Shown piece by piece: positions 60,210 through 64,000 of a stretch of 64,000 bases of DNA; position 1 is the stretch's first letter; the number at the start of each line of letters is the position of its first letter. The notes under the pieces were generated by a model. The model was not told where the DNA came from. It did not search any database and saw nothing but the letters and a program-made list of their open reading frames with translations. The position numbers were made by a program, and so were the translations under genes. Where the stretch lies: positions 1,674,001 to 1,738,000 of the forward strand of contig NZ_CP145606.1 of NCBI RefSeq assembly GCF_028776105.2, given 5' to 3'. The stretch comes from Neisseria leonii. GTDB taxonomy: Bacteria; Pseudomonadota; Gammaproteobacteria; Burkholderiales; Neisseriaceae.

Positions 60210-61109
60210 ATGAAACATGCTCTGACCCGCCGCGTGTCGGCGGTTTTGGCCCTGCTGGTGCTGGCTGCCTGCGGTACGGCGGGGAAAGAGCCCGCCCCGC
60301 AGGCATCTGTCCCCGCACCCAAGCCTAAGCCGCAGGCGGTTATCGGTATTGCGCTGGGCGGCGGCGCGTCCAAAGGTTTTGCCCATATCGGTATTTTGAA
60401 AGTGTTGCAGCAGAACCGTATCCCCGTGCGGGTGGTGACCGGCACGTCAGCCGGTTCGATTGTCGGCAGCCTGTATGCTTCGGGTATGTCGCCCGACCGT
60501 TTGGAGTTGGAAGCGGAAATTCTGGGGAAAACCGATTTGGTGGATTTGACGCTTTCCACCAGCGGCTTTATCCGCGGCCAAAAACTGGAAGACTACATCA
60601 ACCGCAAAGTCGGTCAGCGCAGCATCCAGCAGTTTCCGCTGAAATTTGCGGCGGTGGCGACGGATTTTTCCAGCGGGAAAGCGGTGGCGTTCAACTACGG
60701 TAATGCCGGTCAGGCGGTGCGTGCGTCGGCGGCGATTCCGAATGTGTTCCAGCCGGCCGTCATCGGCGGGCGGCGCTATGTGGACGGCGGGCTGGCACAG
60801 CCTGTCCCTGTGAGTGCGGCGCGGGCGCAGGGGGCGAATTTTGTGATTGCGGTGGATATTTCCGCCCGCCCCAGCAGCAATGCGGCCGAAGGCTTTTTCT
60901 CTTATCTGGACCAGACGCTGAATATTATGAGTACGGGCGCGCTGCAAAGCGAGCTGGCCAAAGCCGATGTGGTCATCAGGCCTGCGGTGTTGGAGTTGGG
61001 CGCGGTGGGCGGTTTCGACCAGAAGCAGCGGGCGATCCGTTTGGGCGAAGAAGCCGCGCGTGCGGCTTTGCCCGAAATCCGGCGCAAATTGGCGGCCTAC
61101 CGTTATTGA
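60210..61109 (+). CDS. Patatin-like phospholipase lipoprotein
   Basis: A 299-residue lipoprotein of the RssA/patatin family. The signal sequence ends in LVLAAC, so Cys is lipidated; a proline-rich linker follows. The catalytic parts are ALGGGASKGFAHIG (oxyanion hole), VTGTSAGSIVGS (nucleophile Ser) and RYVDGGLAQP (Asp of the dyad). It should hydrolyse acyl esters at the periplasmic side of the envelope. I chose the ATG at 60210 because GGAG lies eight bases upstream; an ATG two codons earlier is too close to it. Promoter -10 TATAAT lies at 60169. Confidence 0.88.
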   Translation: MKHALTRRVSAVLALLVLAACGTAGKEPAPQASVPAPKPKPQAVIGIALGGGASKGFAHIGILKVLQQNRIPVRVVTGTSAGSIVGSLYASGMSPDRLELEAEILGKTDLVDLTLSTSGFIRGQKLEDYINRKVGQRSIQQFPLKFAAVATDFSSGKAVAFNYGNAGQAVRASAAIPNVFQPAVIGGRRYVDGGLAQPVPVSAARAQGANFVIAVDISARPSSNAAEGFFSYLDQTLNIMSTGALQSELAKADVVIRPAVLELGAVGGFDQKQRAIRLGEEAARAALPEIRRKLAAYRY

Positions 61110-61263
61110 GAAGGCCGTCTGAATAGGGGATACGCGGGTTTCGGCTGTGCCGGACCCGCGTTGCTGTTTTAGGGTTCGGCAGCCGGATACGCGCGGCAGA
61201 CGGCATACCGGATTCAGACGGCCTGCTGCTGCGGGCTGCCGTGTGCAGGGGCGGCAGGCGGAG
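61110..61263. other. Convergent spacer with two DUS copies
   Basis: A forward AGGCCGTCTGAA at about 61113 and a reversed TTCAGACGGCCT at 61214 lie far apart between the convergent patatin and ABC transporter genes. No compact terminator or gene is visible. Confidence 0.4.
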
Positions 61264-63027
61264 TCAGCAGGCCGCGTTGCCCACCCGCATATGGCGGTTG
61301 TGGAATGCCCCCAATGTGCCGCGATGGCCGATGCTGACGATGATGCTGTCGGGCAGGCGGCGGATTAAGGAGTAGAGCGCGGCTTCGGTGTCTTCGTCGA
61401 GCGCGGCGGTGGCTTCGTCCAGCAGAACCATGTGCGGACGCATCAGCAGAATGCGTACAAACGCCACACGTTGCAGTTCGCCGGGCGAAAGCAGATTCTG
61501 CCAGTCTTCGTTGTCGTCCAGCCTGTCGGCCAGATGGCTCAGACGGCAGTCGCGCAGGGCGGTTTCCAGTCCGGGGTGGAAGGGGTCGATGTCGGGATAG
61601 CACACGGCTTCGCGCAGGCTGCCCTGAGGGGTGTACGGTCGTTGCGGCACAAACAGGATATGCCGCGCTTCGGGGCGGCGGATCAGGCCGCTGCTGCCGA
61701 ACGGCCACAGCCCGGCCAGCGTGCGCAGCAGGGAGGTTTTGCCGCAGCCGCTGGGGCCTTGAATCAGGAGTGCGTCGCCACGGCGGGCTTGGAGGTTCAG
61801 CCCGTCCAGCAGCGGTGTGCCGTCGTGGCGGTACAGGGTAACGTTTTCCAGCGTGAGGCCGTCTGAACGGCCGTCTACCGACGGCTGCTGCCGCAGCGGG
61901 TCGGGGCGGGTGTTGGTCAAGAAACCGTCCAGGCGTTCCAGACGGGCGCGGTAGGCGGTGAACTGTTCGTAAAAATTGCGGAAAAACGATAAGGCGCGCT
62001 GCAAGCGGTTGAATGCCTGAACGGTTTGGTGCATATCGCCGATTTTAATCTGTCCGGCAAAAAAGCGCGGTGCCTGCAACATCAGCGGTAAAAGCTGCAC
62101 GCCCTGTGTCAGCAGATCGTTGAAGCCGTTGAGCGCGACGCTTTGGCGGGCAATCTGCCAGCGGTTGCGGATAATGGCGGCAAAACGCTCGGACAGCTGC
62201 TGTTTTTCGCGCCATTCGCCGTTGTAAAACGCCACGCTCTCGGCATGGTCGCGCACGCGGATTAAGGAATAGCGGTAATCGCCGTTGAGCTTTTCGTTGT
62301 CGTAATGGTAGCGGATCAGCGGTTTGCCGATCCACATGGCCGCAGCGGTGGACAGCAGCACGAAAATGAACACGAAAAACACCATGCCGCGCGGAATCTC
62401 CACGCCGAACAGGTTCAAAATCCCCGACAGCCCCCACAGCACAATGGTAAATTCGACGGCCGAAATCACCGAGTTGAGCATTCCGCGCACAAATTCGATG
62501 GTCGAGGCGATAAATTCCTGCGCGTCCTGCTGGATGCGCTGGTCGATATTGTCGGGTGCGTGGCGGCGCATTTGCAGGCGGTAGTAGTTTTTGTCGGCCA
62601 GCCAGCGCTCGGTCAGCACGGCATTGAGTTTTTCCGACCATTTAATTGCCAGCGCCTGATCGAGAAAATCGTTGATGATGCCGTTGAGCGTGCGCATCAG
62701 CACCACGCCCGCATTAATCAGGGCGAAAAACCAGAACGCTTCGGCTTTCACGTCTTGCAGTGCGCTGTATAAGCCGTTGTAGAAAAACGTATTTAAGACA
62801 TTTAAACGGATTTCGGTCAGCAGAAGCAGTATCATCAGCACAACGGCCGACGCAGTTTTGATGCCGCTCTTTTTGTCGAGGCAGGGGCGCAGAATATGCC
62901 AAAACTGCCGGCCGAAGCGGGTTTTCCCCGCCAAAAAAACCATCAGTACCGAGGCAGCCAGTACGCCGCCCAAGGTTTGAACCAGCCACAGCGGGCTGTC
63001 ATTGAGTTCGATTTGCCATTTTTCCAT
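61264..63027 (-). CDS. ABC transporter ATPase/permease fusion, YddA/SbmA-BacA type
   Basis: A 587-residue fusion protein. The N-terminal half (about 1-330) has roughly six membrane segments and the SbmA/BacA-like stretch YYRLQMRRHAPDNIDQRIQQ with NPDQR-like sequence; the C-terminal half is an ATPase with Walker A GPSGCGKTSLL, signature LSPGELQRVAF and Walker B HMVLLDEATAALDE. Members import peptides or vitamin B12 or act in lipid transport. The substrate is unknown. I chose the ATG at 63027 (MEKWQIELND); the longer frame reaches into the upstream repeat array. The ribosome-binding site is poor. Confidence 0.87.
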   Translation of the reverse strand: MEKWQIELNDSPLWLVQTLGGVLAASVLMVFLAGKTRFGRQFWHILRPCLDKKSGIKTASAVVLMILLLLTEIRLNVLNTFFYNGLYSALQDVKAEAFWFFALINAGVVLMRTLNGIINDFLDQALAIKWSEKLNAVLTERWLADKNYYRLQMRRHAPDNIDQRIQQDAQEFIASTIEFVRGMLNSVISAVEFTIVLWGLSGILNLFGVEIPRGMVFFVFIFVLLSTAAAMWIGKPLIRYHYDNEKLNGDYRYSLIRVRDHAESVAFYNGEWREKQQLSERFAAIIRNRWQIARQSVALNGFNDLLTQGVQLLPLMLQAPRFFAGQIKIGDMHQTVQAFNRLQRALSFFRNFYEQFTAYRARLERLDGFLTNTRPDPLRQQPSVDGRSDGLTLENVTLYRHDGTPLLDGLNLQARRGDALLIQGPSGCGKTSLLRTLAGLWPFGSSGLIRRPEARHILFVPQRPYTPQGSLREAVCYPDIDPFHPGLETALRDCRLSHLADRLDDNEDWQNLLSPGELQRVAFVRILLMRPHMVLLDEATAALDEDTEAALYSLIRRLPDSIIVSIGHRGTLGAFHNRHMRVGNAAC

Positions 63028-63104
63028 AATTGATTCGATAAAATGCGCCCGAGGCCGTCTGAATGGCGGGCAGGCTGTTTTCGTTGCGCAGCCATCGTGC
63101 CGTG

Positions 63105-63210
63105 CACGATTTGAGCTCCGCAGAAACTCTGTTTTAGCTTCGCAGAAACTCGTTTCACTCGTTTTAGCTGCGCAGAAACGGTGCTGCGCACCGTTTTCAG
63201 ACGGCCTTCG
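63105..63210. repeat. GCTTCGCAGAAAC-type tandem array with hairpin and DUS
   Basis: Three units (about 63110, 63132 and 63160) of the TTTTAGCTTCGCAGAAAC type end in AACGGTGC/GCACCGTT and TTTTCAGACGGCC. They lie in the spacer between the ABC transporter and the receptor gene; the rest of 63028-63442 is AT-rich leader. Confidence 0.7.
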
Positions 63211-63352
63211 GGCGGGTTGGGCATCACATCGGTCCGGCTGTGGGCGGATAAGCCGCACCGGCCGCCGGGATTCCGAGTGTGATGGTGTAGCTAAATTACT
63301 CCGCCGGCGAAAAAATTTGTGTCTTTTCGGTAATTTTTCTTTGGTTTGTGAT

Positions 63353-63358
63353 TATAAT
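63353..63358 (+). promoter_or_regulatory. Candidate -10 of the siderophore receptor
   Basis: TATAAT is preceded by TGTGAT. It lies 85 bases before the start codon. The region between (GACAATTATCAAATTAATTT) is AT-rich and might hold a degenerate Fur site, but I cannot show a good match. Confidence 0.4.
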
Positions 63359-63442
63359 ACGCCTGATTGATGAAATTGAAGACAATTATCAAATTAATTT
63401 TCTTTTAAGCCGATAGATAAATTGACCGAAGAGAGAAATTTT

Positions 63443-64000
63443 ATGAAAAAGCAAAAGCATCAAATTGCACTGCTGCCCCTGCTGCTGGTTCAGGCTTGGG
63501 CTTATGCGGATACTGTTCCTGAGGCTGCCGAGCAGACGCAAATCGATACGGTGGTGGTAAAAGGCCGGGCGGCAAAGTCGTTTTCCGTGGCCAGCGACGG
63601 CGATTTGCGCGACCGTGTCAATCTGGGGCTGTTGGGCAGGGCCAATGCGTTTACCGCGCCGGTTACCGTGGTGAACTACGATGAAAAAGCCCTCAACAAT
63701 ACCGAAGCGCGCACGCTGGTGGATGCGGTGGCGAAAAACGATGCGTCCGTGTGGCAGTTCGGCGGGGAGAGCAATACGCTGACCGGCCTGTATTTCCGCG
63801 GCTACCAGCTGGACGCGCGCCAGTTTAGCGTAAACGGTCTGGCCGGTATGTACGGCACGCAGGGTACATCGGGCGTTCAGGTCGGATCGGCGCAGCTGAT
63901 TAAAGGCGCGTCTACTGCCGTTACCGGCATGGATCCCGAAGGTGCGGTTTCCGGCGCGCTCAATATCGAAACCAAAAAAGCCGCCGATGCGGGCAACCGC
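63443..64000 (+). CDS. TonB-dependent siderophore receptor, N-terminal part
   Basis: The frame opens at ATG 63443 and runs off the right edge after 186 residues. Residues 1-22 look like a signal peptide (ending AYA), followed by a TonB-box-like IDTVVVKG and the plug domain of ferric-siderophore receptors: APVTVVNYDEKALNNTEA, GGESNTLTGLYFRGYQL and GSAQLIKGASTAVTGMDPEG. The plug order fits the FhuE/FpvA-type group. GAGAGAAA precedes the ATG by about six bases. The actual ligand cannot be told from the plug. Confidence 0.88.
   Translation, partial: MKKQKHQIALLPLLLVQAWAYADTVPEAAEQTQIDTVVVKGRAAKSFSVASDGDLRDRVNLGLLGRANAFTAPVTVVNYDEKALNNTEARTLVDAVAKNDASVWQFGGESNTLTGLYFRGYQLDARQFSVNGLAGMYGTQGTSGVQVGSAQLIKGASTAVTGMDPEGAVSGALNIETKKAADAGNR

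Overview
The window comes from a high-GC member of the Neisseriaceae. The evidence is the density of neisserial DNA uptake sequences (DUS): mostly AGGCCGTCTGAA with some ATGCCGTCTGAA, often paired as inverted repeats that act as terminators. Gene content fits as well: hmuS, comF, orn, an HrpA helicase, bioC/bioH and pirin resemble neisserial versions. I cannot name the species.

Layout. 1-2103 is the 3' end of tamB. 2176-3492 is an MFS transporter. 3618-7027 is a heme block: Fur-like box, TonB-dependent heme/hemoglobin receptor and hmuS. 7116-9398 holds an MscS channel and purD. 9667-11192 is murA with ibaG. 11467-14206 carries ftsE-ftsX, orn and pgpA. 14986-21426 is hrpA, split in two by an AT-rich type II restriction-modification cassette (NgoBV/NlaIV-like endonuclease plus C5-cytosine methyltransferase). 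21540-23874 has a phytase-like esterase, an initiator tRNA and a GDPD-family protein that appears to lack active-site residues.

24215-43273 is a 19-kb co-directional biosynthetic cluster: an aryl polyene (APE) type II polyketide system fused with a dialkylresorcinol (DarA/DarB) module. It has three acyl carrier proteins, several ketosynthases and ketosynthase-like proteins, dehydratase, ketoreductase, acyltransferase, MMPL exporter, DUF3261 lipoprotein, an ABC exporter, a BtrH-like acyltransferase candidate, a flavin enzyme with halogenase-type motifs and its own phosphopantetheinyl transferase. The likely product is a flexirubin-like envelope pigment, meaning a polyene acid joined to a resorcinol. 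No aromatic ammonia-lyase, acyl-CoA ligase, LolA-like or thioesterase gene was recognised in the block.

43553-45131 holds ppa, yggX and a small membrane protein. 45260-48160 is an AT-rich island of three related membrane proteins, each preceded by the same leader sequence, with a decayed fourth copy and the tail of a fifth. 48205-51341 has pirin, a small acidic protein and gabD behind a promoter with a tandem operator-like repeat. 51593-58791 has dinG, ruvA, rlpA, trmL, comF, bioH and bioC. 59027-63027 has a Balon-like ribosome hibernation factor, a patatin lipoprotein and a YddA/SbmA-type ABC transporter. The window ends inside a second TonB-dependent receptor.

Intergenic space is filled by DUS hairpins, a palindromic GTAGGTCGGAT-type repeat and tandem arrays built around TTTTAGCTTCGCAGAAAC. 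All functions are read from sequence motifs and gene order; no database search was run.
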